From contig JAXBDG010000001.1 in the NCBI GenBank assembly GCA_036320915.1, positions 3,804,001 through 3,868,000 on the forward strand: DNA of 64,000 bases, read 5' to 3'. A program made the translations under genes and the position numbers. Source of the DNA: Linnemannia elongata. Taxonomy: Eukaryota > Mortierellomycota > Mortierellomycetes > Mortierellales > Mortierellaceae. Under the pieces are notes generated by a model, which made no database searches, was not told the DNA's origin, and saw nothing but the letters and a program-made list of their open reading frames with translations. The first letter of the stretch is position 1, and each line of letters opens with the position of its first letter. Positions 13,801 to 26,185 of the stretch are shown piece after piece.

Positions 13801-16001
13801 AGAGAAAGCAGAGCTTGACTGGATGACCCTGACCTTTTTTTTTTGTTTTCTTTCACGGGCACCTTTTTATTTTAGACATGGATATGTTTATCACAACCCC
13901 TTGTCCGGTCCATCTGTCTGTACACCAGTCAATGTCCATATAGGTCTCATTTTATTCATGGACGACAAAGGGGCCACAGTCTGCCGACAATAATAAAAGA
14001 GGAGAGGAATTGATCCGGAAGAGAGAGGCTGTCGCATGGGAGGGAGAAGGTTCATCACCATCATTAAATGCTAGCAAACCCCGAGAGCAAGAGACATAGA
14101 AAGAAAAAGAGAAAGAGCGAGATAGGGAGAAAATGAGATACATGACGACAAAGATGACCGGTCCACGACGAAGACGACGGGCTAAATGGCAATGAATGAT
14201 CCTCTAGATAGCTCAATTAAATCACAAAACGGATGCTCATTTCCCTATTATTTTTTTGCAATCTATTCACAGAGCAGAAGGAGAAACGATGGGTTCTCTT
14301 CAATACCCCATACGCACACAGACTTCCTCTGTCGATATCCTCCAATGATGTGTATTCGTTTAATATTTGAAGGAATGGTTGGATGATAAGAAAGATGCAG
14401 CAACCAAGGACAGAGTGAAGGTACTGGGCGTCGTCATTGTGAGAGTGGAGGAATAGGAGAAGGTGGAGTAATGGGATTCATAATAAACTTGGCTTGGTTG
14501 ACTGTCATCATTCTACCGTCGTCGACCATTGCTCCTACTTTCTTGAACCACAACAACAAATAAACATACACACGACTCGACTGACCGATCTTAGCAATCA
14601 GGCAAAAGAGAAAAGAGCTTGCTCCTGTCGTCTATCCATATCGCAAGCGTGCAAATTGGTCACACTTACGCCTCATGCTATTGTTTTGTTGACTTTATCG
14701 AAAAACAAGAAAAAAAAAGTGTTGTAGACGAAAAGAAACTGAAGGAAAAAAAGATCCACGAAAACGGTTGGCTGCCGGCTCAAAGGTTCCCTCGGACTTG
14801 ATACTTCGGCGGCATTCACCCAAGCAATAGCGTGGGTTGATAACATGTGCTTTTCTCTCTGGTTGTTCAGGCAAGGTTACTCATGAAGCATGACCTTTTG
14901 TTTGGCTGTTTTCTTTCCATGTTTTTGTGCTCTAACCCTCTCATAAACCTGCTTTCCGGCCCTGTCTGTTTTCTTTGGGTTGTTGAATGACAAAGAGGTT
15001 CAAATAAGAGACTCGTGGAGCATTAGAGTACAGCAGCAGTATGTCAAGAAATAATATAAGAGCACTCGGCAATAGGCAAAGCAATAAGAATATAGGCGTA
15101 CCCACCTCGGCACAAACGTCCCCACCCTTTTCTCGCTTCCTGTCTTTCCGGCCTGCCGTGCTTTGCCTTGCCTTGCCTCGGAGGGAGGAGGAGGAGGATG
15201 GAAGGATGCTCTTACACGACACCCGTATGGGCTAGCATGTAACTTGCATGTTGTGTGTGTTCCATACGGAAACGAAAATAAAAAAAAACGAGGGTTCCTA
15301 TCCTTTCCATTTATCAGTCCGTACCTTTCCTCACCCCCTAGCTTGTCTCTGTTCCTTCTAGCGTCCCTATCCCTGGCGATAGAAGGAAAAGCTGCATGGG
15401 GGCAGGTGAGTTGAGTAGATGATATTGATGGCGCTAGTGGGTAAGGTGCGGAAGGATGCAGGTCGAGATGCAATGGTACAGAGAGAGAACGAAGGGTGTC
15501 ATTTGTTCAAAGCATTCATAGTCCAGTCCAGTCCAGTCTGGTGCATTTGTGATAAAGGTCAATAATGCCTGAATCCAAGATGACAATGGTGGGCCAAGCA
15601 AACTCATAAAAGAAGAAGGGGAAAAAAGGAGGCTAGATAGACAGACACAAGCACACATACAGGATTGCTATTATTCCTTACGTCAAGAGAAGCGAAGAAA
15701 GCAGATAGCAGAGATAGATAGGCAGATATAAAAAAATATGGCTATCTCCCACGCTTCTTGCGTTGAGACTGGGTCTATTGGATCTCATCAGATAGTCAAA
15801 GCGATAAGCCGAATGGACTGCAACATCTATTGTTTATGTTTCTTGTGCTCTTTCTCTCTTCATACTATCCCTTACAGGGGGTGGGTAAGCAAGCAACAGT
15901 GCTTCAATCCCTAGGTCTAACGATCGTGAGAAAGAAAATGCAAGAGAGGAAATGACAACGTGCCGAGTAACTGACGGACGAGGCCAGGTTAGCCTCTTGT
16001 T

Positions 16002-16006
<5 letters not shown>

Positions 16007-16042
<36 letters not shown>
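16007..16042. repeat. 36-base poly-T tract followed by ATT repeats
   Basis: An uninterrupted run of T followed by four ATT units. Read on the minus strand it is an A-rich tail preceded by AAT units. It lies far from any recognised gene and no retroelement ORF or target-site duplication was seen around it. Confidence 0.85.
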
Positions 16043-16044
<2 letters not shown>

Positions 16045-17379
16045 TATTATTATTCTTTGCCCACATGGACAACGAGGAAAGAAAGACAGGAAAGAAAAGG
16101 AGAGAGGGGTCAAGGCATTGGGCAAAGACAGGCAACTGGTAACGGCCTCGAGGCAGAATAGCCAAAGCTAAAAACTACACACGAGGTATGAGTGGATGGA
16201 AAAATAGATAGGACACACGACATCACACATCGCTCAAAACAAACGGTCGAGAAGAGTCGTCTCAGGAGACAACCAAGGACAACGAGATAAAGAAGGATAT
16301 GTTTGGTATAGGTTGTAGAGCGAACGACAAAAGGGCATTATTCTCTCGTGGTTTCTCATTTTCTATGATGTACATTGAGGCCGTTGGTAGGTTGGCTGGC
16401 TTTTTTTTTGTAGTTCTTTCAAGGTACCCTTTCCCCTCGTTTTTTTTTCTCTTCATCTCATCATCTGGAGGAGGGGGATGAGGAATAGAAATATTCCAAG
16501 GAGGGAAAGGAGCAAACGAACCAAGTTGATTTAGAGTCGTCCACAGAGGCAGAGAGAAAGAGTTGCCGTTTTGGTTGTTTTTTCTTTTGTTCCTTGTTCA
16601 TGAATGGATGGCTGAAGAGGGTTGGGGGAGGTTGTTGTGTTAGCGTGAAAATGGCTTGCTTGCTGGCAGGGGTTTTCTTCTTTTCTTTTTGACCATACAT
16701 ATGTGAGGATTTGCTTACTTCCTCTCTTTTTAGAATAGGTTGCAATTGAATGAAATAGGAATCGGCTGTGATTTGTCGAGATCGGACATACACGCTCAAG
16801 GAGACATGGGCTTGAAAGCAAGGAAGCAAGTGTGCCCGATACGATCCTGTTCCTGTTCATGATCCTATACCTGTAAAGAACCATCTGGCACACACACTCT
16901 CTCCGATACCTGCTATATATAATAAAGCAAGCAAGCTAAACAAGCCGGAAGGTGATCGTCTTTCGATCCGGAGAAAATAAAAGGAAGGAAGGAAGCCATC
17001 CATGGTGGAGGAGCAGAAGTACAACAAGACAAATTGAAGAGGAAAGCGATCCGCTCTCATCGTCTGCCATCATATGAGAACAGCGTGGAGCAATGGAGGG
17101 AGCAGAGAGAAGGGGAGGAATAGAGAGGAAGGGAAAGGAAGGAAAGCGAAGGGGGGGGGGAATAAGAGCAAGTGTAATCAATAGGTTTGAATAAAGAATA
17201 ATGAACATACACCATGTGTGCTCTATATGTATTTTGCTGCATGCTCTGACAGAAAGTATTCAATAACGTTCAATTCAATTGATGAGAGATGTGAAATGTG
17301 GAAATGCCTTTCCTTCCCTATCGGACTTGCCTTTTCTTCTCTCTCACCCCTGTGGAGTCCACCTTTCTTCTTGTCCCAC

Positions 17380-17690
17380 TCGACCACCCTTTTTTTTTTT
17401 TCTTTCTTTTTCCTTTTCTTCAACCTTCAACTTTTATCTTCTTCCTTCTTCTTCTTCAACTTGTTCTTCTTACTTCTTCCTCTCATACCCTACTTACCTT
17501 GTACTCAGCTCTCACTCTCACGACAATCTCCTACTCCTTCCTTCCTTCCTCACTCACTCACTCACTCAGTCTCTTTGCTTGCTTGGCTTCATCGCTCATT
17601 CAGCAAACCCTTGACTGACTTCCCTTTTCTCCTTCACTCTCCACCACACTCCGACCTTCTCCCTCACGTTGTTGTTGCTCCTCGTTCCTT
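17380..17690 (+). promoter_or_regulatory. CT-rich leader tract before the 17735 ORF
   Basis: About 300 bases with long runs of C and T, including repeated CTTCCTTC and ACTC units, end just before the ATG at 17735. Similar tracts sit on the coding strand before most genes in this window, so this probably marks the transcription-start or leader region. Confidence 0.5.
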
Positions 17691-17734
17691 CCACCACACC
17701 TCCACTCCCTCCAAATCCACATCCACGCGTCAAC

Positions 17735-19060
17735 ATGGGAAGCTTCAACACCCTCTACACCTTCCTCTCCACTCACGTCCTTCCTCAAAACAACAACAAC
17801 ACAACCATTATCAAAGACGTCAAGGAATATACCCAGCCTGCCACAAAGAGTCGCCACCACCGCACCTTCAGCGACCCTTCCTCAGCAATGCTCCCCAAGG
17901 AGACCGTCCAAAAGCTCTTTCCCTGCGACAATCGACACTCCTTCAACCCTCACTATCAACACAACCTCCACACCACCTCCACCTCAACCATCTACTCCAC
18001 TCCCCCCTCTCTCGCTTCCTCCCCGACCGATTCATCTCCTTCCTCAACAACCTCTTCCTCTCACTCCCACACAACTTCGCCTACCTACACAATGACCCAG
18101 GCGACCCAAAAGCCATTCTATCAACAGCCCCACCCAAGGCGCTCTCAGTCTGCATCGTCCACTCGGCAGAGACAGCAACAGCAGCAACAACAATACCACA
18201 ACCAGCGCCACTACAACTACAGCTACAGCCGGCAGCAGGCCAGGCGGCTTAACCAGCGAAGCTACGCCAATCATCATGATATCGATAACATGGACGATGA
18301 TCTCCTCATTGGTTACGATAACCAGCAGATCTACTATGGATCTGGATCATCTACATCCATGGCCCGCGTTCACCCTAGCGGCTCGCCTCCCTACGATACC
18401 CACCCCTCGTTCCCCTCGTCCTCAGATCGCCAACATCAACAACAACGACAGCAACAAGAGAATGCTCGCTCCGGATACATCTCGGCAATGTCCTATCCTC
18501 CTCGCCTGTCGGAGAACGAAAGAACAATGTCTCCTGCATCTCGATCTCTTTTTGCTGCTGCAGCCTCGGCCGTCAAGAGCAGCATCCAATATGGACAATC
18601 ATCGACCTCCTCTCAGTCGAAACCACAATACCCCCAACATCAACAACAACACCACCAAGGAAGGCAACAGCGCCGAGCGGAGCATGCCCGCCATCAAAGC
18701 GCCTCTCACTTTCTGCCAAGTATCTCCGAAAGGAGAGCGACGATGCATATGCATGAGGAGGAGGATGTCTACGCCTTCGACCATGCATCAGAGGTAGCTG
18801 CTGCATCCACAGCAGCTGCGGGCGAAATTCGAACTGTCTCGGCCTCAAACTCGTTGTCGTCCTTGTCCTCGTCGTCGTCGTCGTCGTCTTCTTCGTCCTC
18901 GACCCCTATGACGGCTAAACAGTCGTTGCTTCGAATTGCTCGCTGCGATCCTCGTCAGGACAACTGGTGCTCGCAGCAGTCTGGCCAGTGGACCCGTCTT
19001 TATGCCCAGACGCGTTCCAATGGACCCTTGGCCGATGGCCGTCGTACTCGTCGTCTCTAA
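17735..19060 (+). CDS. Ser/Gln/His-rich low-complexity protein, 441 residues
   Basis: A single-exon ORF from ATG at 17735 (context CAACATGG) to TAA at 19060. I do not recognise a domain. The sequence is low complexity: Ser/Thr-rich segments, a Gln run (about residues 149-156), Tyr/His/Gln patches, several RRSQSAS and RHHRTFSDPSS patches that look like basophilic-kinase or 14-3-3 sites, and a Ser run of about 12 before the C-terminus. The last 40 residues (ARCDPRQDNWCSQQSG, then a basic RTRRL end) are more complex and may be the conserved functional end. The codon pattern and a strong CT-rich leader support a real gene. Disorder plus large flanking non-coding regions would fit a regulatory protein, but that is inference. 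Confidence 0.65.
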   Translation: MGSFNTLYTFLSTHVLPQNNNNTTIIKDVKEYTQPATKSRHHRTFSDPSSAMLPKETVQKLFPCDNRHSFNPHYQHNLHTTSTSTIYSTPPSLASSPTDSSPSSTTSSSHSHTTSPTYTMTQATQKPFYQQPHPRRSQSASSTRQRQQQQQQQYHNQRHYNYSYSRQQARRLNQRSYANHHDIDNMDDDLLIGYDNQQIYYGSGSSTSMARVHPSGSPPYDTHPSFPSSSDRQHQQQRQQQENARSGYISAMSYPPRLSENERTMSPASRSLFAAAASAVKSSIQYGQSSTSSQSKPQYPQHQQQHHQGRQQRRAEHARHQSASHFLPSISERRATMHMHEEEDVYAFDHASEVAAASTAAAGEIRTVSASNSLSSLSSSSSSSSSSSSTPMTAKQSLLRIARCDPRQDNWCSQQSGQWTRLYAQTRSNGPLADGRRTRRL

Positions 19061-20962
19061 AGCGACAAGAAGGGAACCAAGGCCGACCCGGGGTCAAGTG
19101 GGTGGTTGCTCGATGTTGCTCTCAATTGAGACGCGTGTGATTTCCCAGCTCCCTTTCCTTTGATTGTAATGGAAACCAAGTCATGTGCCAAAGAAAGACA
19201 AGGAACTCTACTCCACCCCTTTCTCTTTCTGCTTCGTTGAAATCGTTCGCGATGTTCATCCTCCCTTTGTAAATAGTCTTTTCTCTCTCTCTCTGTATTT
19301 TTATTCCCCACATCCTCTTATTCTTCTTCAGCAGCAACAATCCAATTGGTCTGTCTCGCCATTCATTCCTCATCTGTAAATAGCCCTTTTGTTCGCTCGG
19401 AATTTGTAACACTAGCCCATAAGCCTTGTAAACCAGTAAAAAAAAAAACTTTTTCTTGTTCTCCTAATCTGCGGCATTTTTTTTTCTTGCGATGATGTAC
19501 CCTGTTCCTGTACGCTGTACGTGTATGTGTGTGTAGCTGACTGTCTGTCTGTTCCTGAATTTGGATAGGCCAGTCAAGTTCTCGCGTTTCGAGGATTGAT
19601 TGATCCTAGTCCTTCTCTTTCACCCATACTCTTCAACCCATCCCTTCAGTCGTCTATTTCCTTGCAACACGTCAACTATTCTCTACATTATTCTCCATGT
19701 CGTTGGTTCTTTGTTTCGTATCCTTTTTAAAAGGAGGACAAGAGGCACCCCCCCCCCCCCCACCACACCACCATATATCGTGCGCCCAATGATCCAACAC
19801 TTCTACCTCAACAAACTGTCGGTCAGTTGTCTCTTTATTGTTACGTTTTGGAGTATGCTACGTTGCTTCAATTTTTGGCAATGCTTTTGTTATTTCCCAA
19901 TGATGAGTCGTCCTTCTGTCGTGTGTCGTCGAAACGCGTTTGCTTTTTTTTTTTCTGTTGTTGTCGTGTTGTTTGTTGTTTGTTATTTGTTATTTGGTAT
20001 TACTACTGATTTTTCAATCGGCGGCGTTGCTTTTGCATCTCATGGATGGATGACAATGTTTTGTTGTGTTTTCTTCTTTTTCACCTTGAGACCAAAAACG
20101 GGATTCCCGTATGTATGTCATGGTGCAGAGAGTGACAAACCAAGCTCTTGTTTTCTTTTCTTTTCCGTCTTGTTTGTCTATGTGGACAGGTCATTACATA
20201 GCTATCGCCCATATCCCCTTATGCCAACCACGCTTTCTTTTTGTTTGCCTTATTTTTTCTATAGGACTTTTTTTCAAGCCCCGTCTATCTATTTTCCTTG
20301 ACCGACCTTCATCCTCTTTCGAAAACGCTTTGGTTGCTTGGTTTGCTGCAAGGTCGTATCTGTCTCCTCTTCAACTTTGCATGCACTGATACGCCTCCCC
20401 AACCGTTTGCCTTCGGGGAAAAAAAAGAGTTGTGGAGGAGGAAGAAGGAAAGAGGATTGGATGGAAGGAAAGAGGAACGTAGGAGGGAGAGGAGGAGAGA
20501 ACTGACGACGATTCAGTCATCGCGTTCGGTGTTTGGTTGGTTGCTCCTGCTCCTGCTGCTCTTCACAAGAAAGGGCTTACCTACCTTCCCTCCTTCGTTC
20601 CCTGTCATCATCGTTGCAATGCAATAACGTTCGACTGACCTCTCTCTCTCACATACAAGAGCAAAAAGAAAGGAAGAATGGGATTGGGAGAGCTCGTGCT
20701 TTTTTCCCTGTTGTCCAGCCCATAGGAGGGGTTGGAGTGGATTGTTCAACAAGAAGCAAGCAAGGCAGGGAGGCACAGATTTGTTGTTTACAATTGAAGG
20801 AAAAAAAAAAAAACTTTGACGGGATTTGAAAAATCTCTTTTTTTCCTCCTTGAACCCCCCTTCCTTTCCCTTCCCTCGTCCTTGACCTAAAATCTTTTCC
20901 CTTATATCGTTCCATGTGTCGTTGCTGCAGGTGCATCCAGGGTTGAAGCAAGAGTGACCCTT

Positions 20963-20964
<2 letters not shown>

Positions 20965-20997
<33 letters not shown>
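20965..20997. repeat. 33-base poly-T tract
   Basis: An uninterrupted T run in the gene-poor region, close to two shorter T runs near 21.08 and 21.2 kb. No element boundaries were seen. Confidence 0.85.
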
Positions 20998-20999
<2 letters not shown>

Positions 21000-21602
21000 T
21001 CTTCCATGTTTCCAATTGATTTCGTTTTGCTAACCCAAAGAGCAGAGAGACACACCGACAAACCCAACAAGTCTCGCTTTTTTTTTTTTTTTTTACCGTG
21101 CCTCCCTCTCCTCTCTATCTCTTTCTCTTTCGTTATTTTGCCATGCCCACGCCATGCCATGCATCAGTGCATCATGTAAGCCATAACCTGTCCATTGTCT
21201 TTTTTTTTTTTTTTTTTTCTTTTGACTCACCTTCCTTTGTCGGTCCTTTTTTCGTTTCTCCCACACATTCATTCGGTCATAGACCCGCTCCCCCTCACTC
21301 ACACGCTCACCCCCTGGAAACTGTTGTGTCGTATATGGTCTACAGTATATGATGTATGGTGCGGTGCACCCACCGCCACCTCCTTTTCTTGAACAGGTGG
21401 CCATGATTCGACAGATCTCCAGACCCTCCTGCGAAAAATCCAAAAAGAGAAAGAACCCCCCCCCCCCCCCACACACACGCTTTCACCCTCACGTTAAGCC
21501 CCTTACAAGAAATAAGAACGCAGACGAGATGGATGGATACACCTAGATCAATACGAAGAACACCTTACCCTGTACAGTCAACCACGCACACGTACACTGC
21601 GC

Positions 21603-21651
21603 CCACACACACACTCATACACACACACATACACACACACATACACACACG
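21603..21651. repeat. CA-rich microsatellite
   Basis: A stretch of CACA units broken by CAT triplets, about 49 bases long, with no overlapping gene. Confidence 0.85.
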
Positions 21652-22294
21652 TCAATGTGCCCAATAGCCAAAGAAAAAAAAAAGCCACCTCTTACCGTAG
21701 ATCACTGGATTCGAATGTTATAGAGGTGGGTGAGGAAAAAAAAAAGAATAGCATTATATAGACCCTGACGTAGACTATAAGGCTATGAGGATAGACAAGG
21801 GTATCTTGCAAAGGTTGCCCCTCCCTCCTCGTTGGATGCCTTGACGTTTCTTGGGTTTTGGCTCAGGTTCAGGGTCAGTGATGGTTCCTGAGATTGTTAG
21901 TCGAGTTGTTATTTGAAAGGTTCTAGATTTTGATGAGATATTAAAGTGTTAGAAGCGCGAAACACGAAACAGGTGGATGATATGAACGGAAGACGCGACG
22001 GTGAATGGAGGACGAAGAATAACAAATGATGATTAGTTTTCTAGGGTTAGTCTCTCCTCTGTGGCGATCGCACACGTCCTTATTCTAGTTTGTTGTTGTC
22101 CTAAGACTAGTTATCCGCTCCAATGGCAACTAGGAAGTAGGCGAGAACCAAACAGACACAAGAGAGATGATGGCGCATGTTTTTTGAGCAATAATGCACA
22201 CATCCCATCCCTACAGCCTTCCTCGAAGGAAAAAAAAAAGGCGAGGACGAATAATAGAGTGTAACAGAGAGAAACGGGACATGCTCTCTCCTAT

Positions 22295-22450
22295 CTTCCT
22301 TTCTCTTTTTCCTCCCTCTTTCCTTTCTTCATTCCTGCACTCCTCCTCCAACTCTTCCTCGTCGTCCAACACCTTCTTCTTCTTCTTCTTCTTGACCACC
22401 CTCTCTTCCTTCCCTCCTCTTATTTTTCATATATCATCCTCTGCTTGCTC
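22295..22450 (+). promoter_or_regulatory. CT-rich leader tract before LRR-2
   Basis: A dense CT tract including TTCTTCTTC units ends about 40 bases before the ATG at 22488. It has the same strand orientation as the gene, as with other leaders in the window. Confidence 0.5.
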
Positions 22451-22487
22451 TCCCCTTCCTACGCACCCTTTTTGCTCCTGCGCCGGT

Positions 22488-25400
22488 ATGCAGAATCAAC
22501 AGTTCCGATGTGGACAAATAGTCATCAGTGTTCAGGTCCACTGCGATCACAATGGCAATCATTACAGCGACAAGAACGACATCATCAGGAACTTTCCTAA
22601 TGCCACCGGGTTCAAGGTCGGCGGAGAAGACGTCGTGTTCCTGAAAGACGAAAACAATAACCAGTAAGAACCTTTCCCCCCTCCTTCCTTTGTTTGTTTC
22701 CTGTAACAGCCCGACAAACAAAAATAATAACGGAATATATTTATGTGAGGTGTGAGTAACGCAAGTAGAGGCAAGGTGTGTCTGAATGGACTAAACTCAC
22801 TAGCTATTTCCTTGTATACATTAGATTCAACAGGATTGCCCACTATCCCAACAACATTGTTGACTTTGTCACCGACTATAACCCTTACTTCCCTCTGAGT
22901 CCGCCAGAAAGCCTCAGGAATGGCGTCTACTCCCATCACCAGCGGAACAGAAGCACCAGCTCCCTCGCCAGCGTCTATATGGCTGTTCCCACAACCCCAG
23001 GACGTGCACGCTCCCCTTCTTCCCCAGAATCCATGTTCCTACCCTGCTCACCCATGTCTCTGGCACCACCAGGATGGACGTCCCCTGGGGCTATGACCAT
23101 GGGCGGCCTTCAATCCCCGCTTCCATCCAGTACCGTGTATCCTGGCGCAGAGTCGATCCACCCGTTCTATGTCCGTCAGCCCAGCCCTGAGCCGGTCATG
23201 ACGGCGGCCAATGCATTCCCCGAGATGGCTGCCGAATTGTTGCGACTTTTGATCGGAGGAGGCGGAGCCGCTTTTATGAACCTCAAGGAAGACTTGAACA
23301 ATCTGGCCCAGAGCCACCGCGAGATAAGTACCGATCTCAAAAAGCTCCTCGTAGGACAGATTGATTCCAAAGAACGAGACGAGGAGATGCTTCGCCAGCA
23401 ACAGCAAACCAACAATGATCTCAGAGTTGTCCAGCAGGGTATCGATGCCGTCCAACAAGGCATCGACGCCGTCCTGACCCAGAACTATGAGCTCCACGAG
23501 TACCCTATCCCACGGTTGTTTGTCATCCTGCCTGAGAAGAAAGTCGACAGCAAGGGCAAGTCAATCTTCGACACCTTCAGAAGCAAGAACCTTTTCCAAG
23601 AAAAGTTTCGTCTCTATTTTCTCTGCGAGTGCGGCGATCGGAAGAAGGGCGACGAGGACTACAATCATCATACACTCGATACAAGTGGACCTGGAAAAAT
23701 GGACGAGAAGCATCCCGAGCGAATCCACCTGGCTGACCACGAGGGCTACGAGATTTCGCGGCCGAAAAAGTTCTTTGAGCAGTATGGGCCTTATGTTCTC
23801 ACTGTGCTCGGGATTTTGAGGATTTGCGTCTACGCCGCTTCCATTGCCGCCCCGCCCGTGGTCCACGTGGTCACGGAATTGGACAAGTGGGCGCGTGTGG
23901 CCGAAGTGGCGACCAAGAACACCCTGGATGCCGTCAATGTGTCGATCGACTATCTCAAAACGAACCTTATTCAGGAAGGACTCTTGGCATCGTCTGAGGT
24001 GGGAGGTACTCCTGGCCAGGATACCGACGAGTCGGCCTACAGCCACAAGACCCTGGCAGGAGCGGACCTTCGACAGCTAGATACTTTCTTGAGGAACAAA
24101 GACAAAGACAATACTCTCGGCAAGCTGTACAGGATCACCACCCCCAAGGGCCACGTCAAGTGGGTCTGTCTGGAGCATTACCGCTTCTCGCATCAAGCTA
24201 TGAGCATGAAGTCTTTACTCACGACGGTGCGGAGCAACGGAGGCAAGTACGAGCAGTTCCTGTGCAAGGTGACCATCACGCTTCCCTCCTTTAGTCTGGC
24301 CAAGGACCTTATGGACCAACTGGAGGAACAAGGATCGTCCATCAGCGAATTCAACGTTACTCTCAAATGGGTCTTCGATACCTTGGAGCTCCACAGGATC
24401 GTAGAGTCCATCTGCCGCTCCAACATCAGGGTCCTGCAGATGGACTTGTCGGACCGCAACGATCGAATCCAGCACGAACAATCCAAGAATCGGTATCGGC
24501 CCTTGTTAGATCTTTTCGGAAATATGAACCTTCAGAGTTTGTCGTTGCAGGGCATCAAATCGTTCGGACATCGTACTATCGATCCGCATCCAAACGAGCC
24601 GCCGTTTCGTCTTCGGACCTACCACCACCTCAGCGGGATCGGGGACAAGGACATCGACAGGATCTCCAACATTCTCAGCCGCTGTCCAAACCTGGTCGAC
24701 CTCAGGCTAGGATCCGAATTGGGGTCCCGTGTCGATGACAACCTCTGCCAAGCCATCAAGTCTCTTAAGCACCTAGAGGTGCTCTACCTCTGGAACTTCA
24801 AGCACCGCACCGAGTCTGAGGTCAAGGGCCTCCTTTCGAGTGTAGTCGAAGGCACTAAAACTTTGAGGGAGCTTGTGATCGTAAACACTGTCGTCGATGC
24901 CGTGGAGTTGAGGACCCTGGTGCAGGTGTTCTCGAGGACTCTGGAGGTGTTGATTCTGGACCCGGTCTACAACGAATTCGATTTGGCCACCATCATCCGA
25001 AACGGGTCTGCCCGTTTTCAGGCGAAACCCTCACCACCACTTACACCCCCAAGACCAACCGCTTCTGGCTGGAGGGACCCATCCCAGCCAGCAAAGACGC
25101 CAGCAGCCATCAGGGTTATCCCATTCTCGAAACTTCGACAAATCCACTTAAACACCGATCTCTCCGATGACTCGAACCAACAGCTGGCTCGAATCATGCC
25201 GCTCCTGTCTCTGACGCATCTCGGTCTTTACAAGAGCTACTCCACGGACGCCGTCATCCAGGCCACCGACTTTACGTCGGTCCGCTCGGTTTACTTTTGC
25301 AAGTGTACTGGTAATGATTTGATTCCAATGTGGAAGTCATTCCCCGAGACAGGCTATAAAGGATCGAACCAGATCGAATCAATCTCGTTGGAGCGGCTCA

Positions 25401-25792
25401 AGTCTCCTGGTACTAGTACTGCTATCGAGTGTCTTTCCAAGGTTGCGATCAAGCGTCTGTGGATAGGAGGTATGAGGTCGAGTTACTTGAAGGAGGTGCT
25501 CAAAACCCTGAACCTGTCCAAGCTCGAGGTTCTGGCGATTGTCAATTGCGAGTACAAATGGGAGACGGAGGAGGTTCTTGTGAGGCGGCAGAAGCAGTTT
25601 TCAGACAAGCTAAAGGTCTATTTGGCGCACAACCACCAGTGCAGTGATATTGGAGATGCTGACGTTTACAAGGCAAAGATGCGAGATGACGAAGGTACTT
25701 TATATACCCGGCTCCGGCCCGATCGGATCGAGACTGATACAAATGTTAACGATTTGAACTTGCGCCATAAGTTGATGGTTAGGATGGATTAG
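22488..25792 (+). CDS. LRR protein with shared N-terminal module, LRR-2
   Basis: Two exons, 22488-22663 and 22825-25792, joined in phase 2 (GTAAGA donor, ACATTAG acceptor), give 1047 residues. Residues 1 to about 78 form a module also found in the Sel1 proteins at 41925-43577 and 56235-58377. It contains a DI..NFP..A patch, VVFLKDEN and, after the intron, NRIAHYPNNIVDFV. Next come a Ser/Pro-rich linker, a coiled-coil region (about 243-275) with a duplicated VQQGIDAV unit, and a core shared with LRR-1: IPRLFVILP (about 287-295), RLYFLCEC (about 321-328), HEGYEISRPKKFFEQYG and a hydrophobic stretch (about 379-408). A patch LGKLYRIT and HVKWVCLEHYR follows, then LRR-like repeats to the end. No enzyme domain is seen. 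A recognition or scaffold role is inferred from architecture only. Confidence 0.88.
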
Positions 25793-26185
25793 GGTCCGTC
25801 TCATTATTTTATTTTTTTAACAAAATACCCTTGAAATTAAAACACATGTTGACATTGCTAAAAAAAAAAAAAAAAAAGGAGGAATTGGAGCTTGGGTGAT
25901 GTATTGCAGGAAAGGAGGGATTGAAACACCTGAAAGTTCATTTTCTGACAACCACCGCAACCCCCCCTTTTTTTTTCTCACTACTAATGATGCATTGTGC
26001 GAAAAGGTGAAACAAAACCTCCACAGCAAAAAAAAACCAACAAAAACCACCGCAAATGAAGAGCTGCGTTCAGGGTCCTTTAAACGATGCTCCACAAAAG
26101 AATCTCCGATCGCCGAGAGGTCTGTCGACCATTGAGCGGGAAAAAATAAAATAAAAAATGGTTTAATATCACAAAACAAATATAC
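25793..26185. other. Convergent intergenic gap, LRR-2 / F-box 1
   Basis: These 393 bases lie between two 3' ends. They are A/T-rich with an A-run near 25.86 kb, and nothing coding is seen. The gap probably carries both 3' untranslated regions. Confidence 0.6.

Larger units (their letters stand above)
10898..17734. other. 6.8 kb gene-poor region between divergent ORFs
   Basis: I find no ORF with recognisable similarity and no tRNA or rRNA. The stretch is full of strand-biased purine or pyrimidine tracts (GA-rich near 11.0-11.3 kb and 11.65-11.72 kb, CT-rich near 17.4-17.7 kb), homopolymers and simple repeats such as (ATCA)5 at 13313-13332. All short ORFs are low-complexity Ser/Phe/Leu or Lys/Glu readings of these tracts. 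It may hold long leaders, leader introns or non-coding transcripts. Confidence 0.5.
19061..22487. other. 3.4 kb region without a recognised gene
   Basis: It lies downstream of the 17735 ORF and upstream of LRR-2. It holds many homopolymers (C14 at 19748-19761, T33 at 20965-20997, C15 at 21456-21470 followed by AC units) and a CA-rich stretch at 21603-21651. ORFs here are low-complexity Phe/Cys/Ser readings. The first part may be a long 3' untranslated region; I see no RNA gene. Confidence 0.5.

Noticed and set aside
16007..16042. Poly-T tract as the poly(A) tail of a reverse-strand retroelement
   Set aside because: No reverse-transcriptase fragment, target-site duplication or related copy is visible; several other long homopolymers occur nearby.
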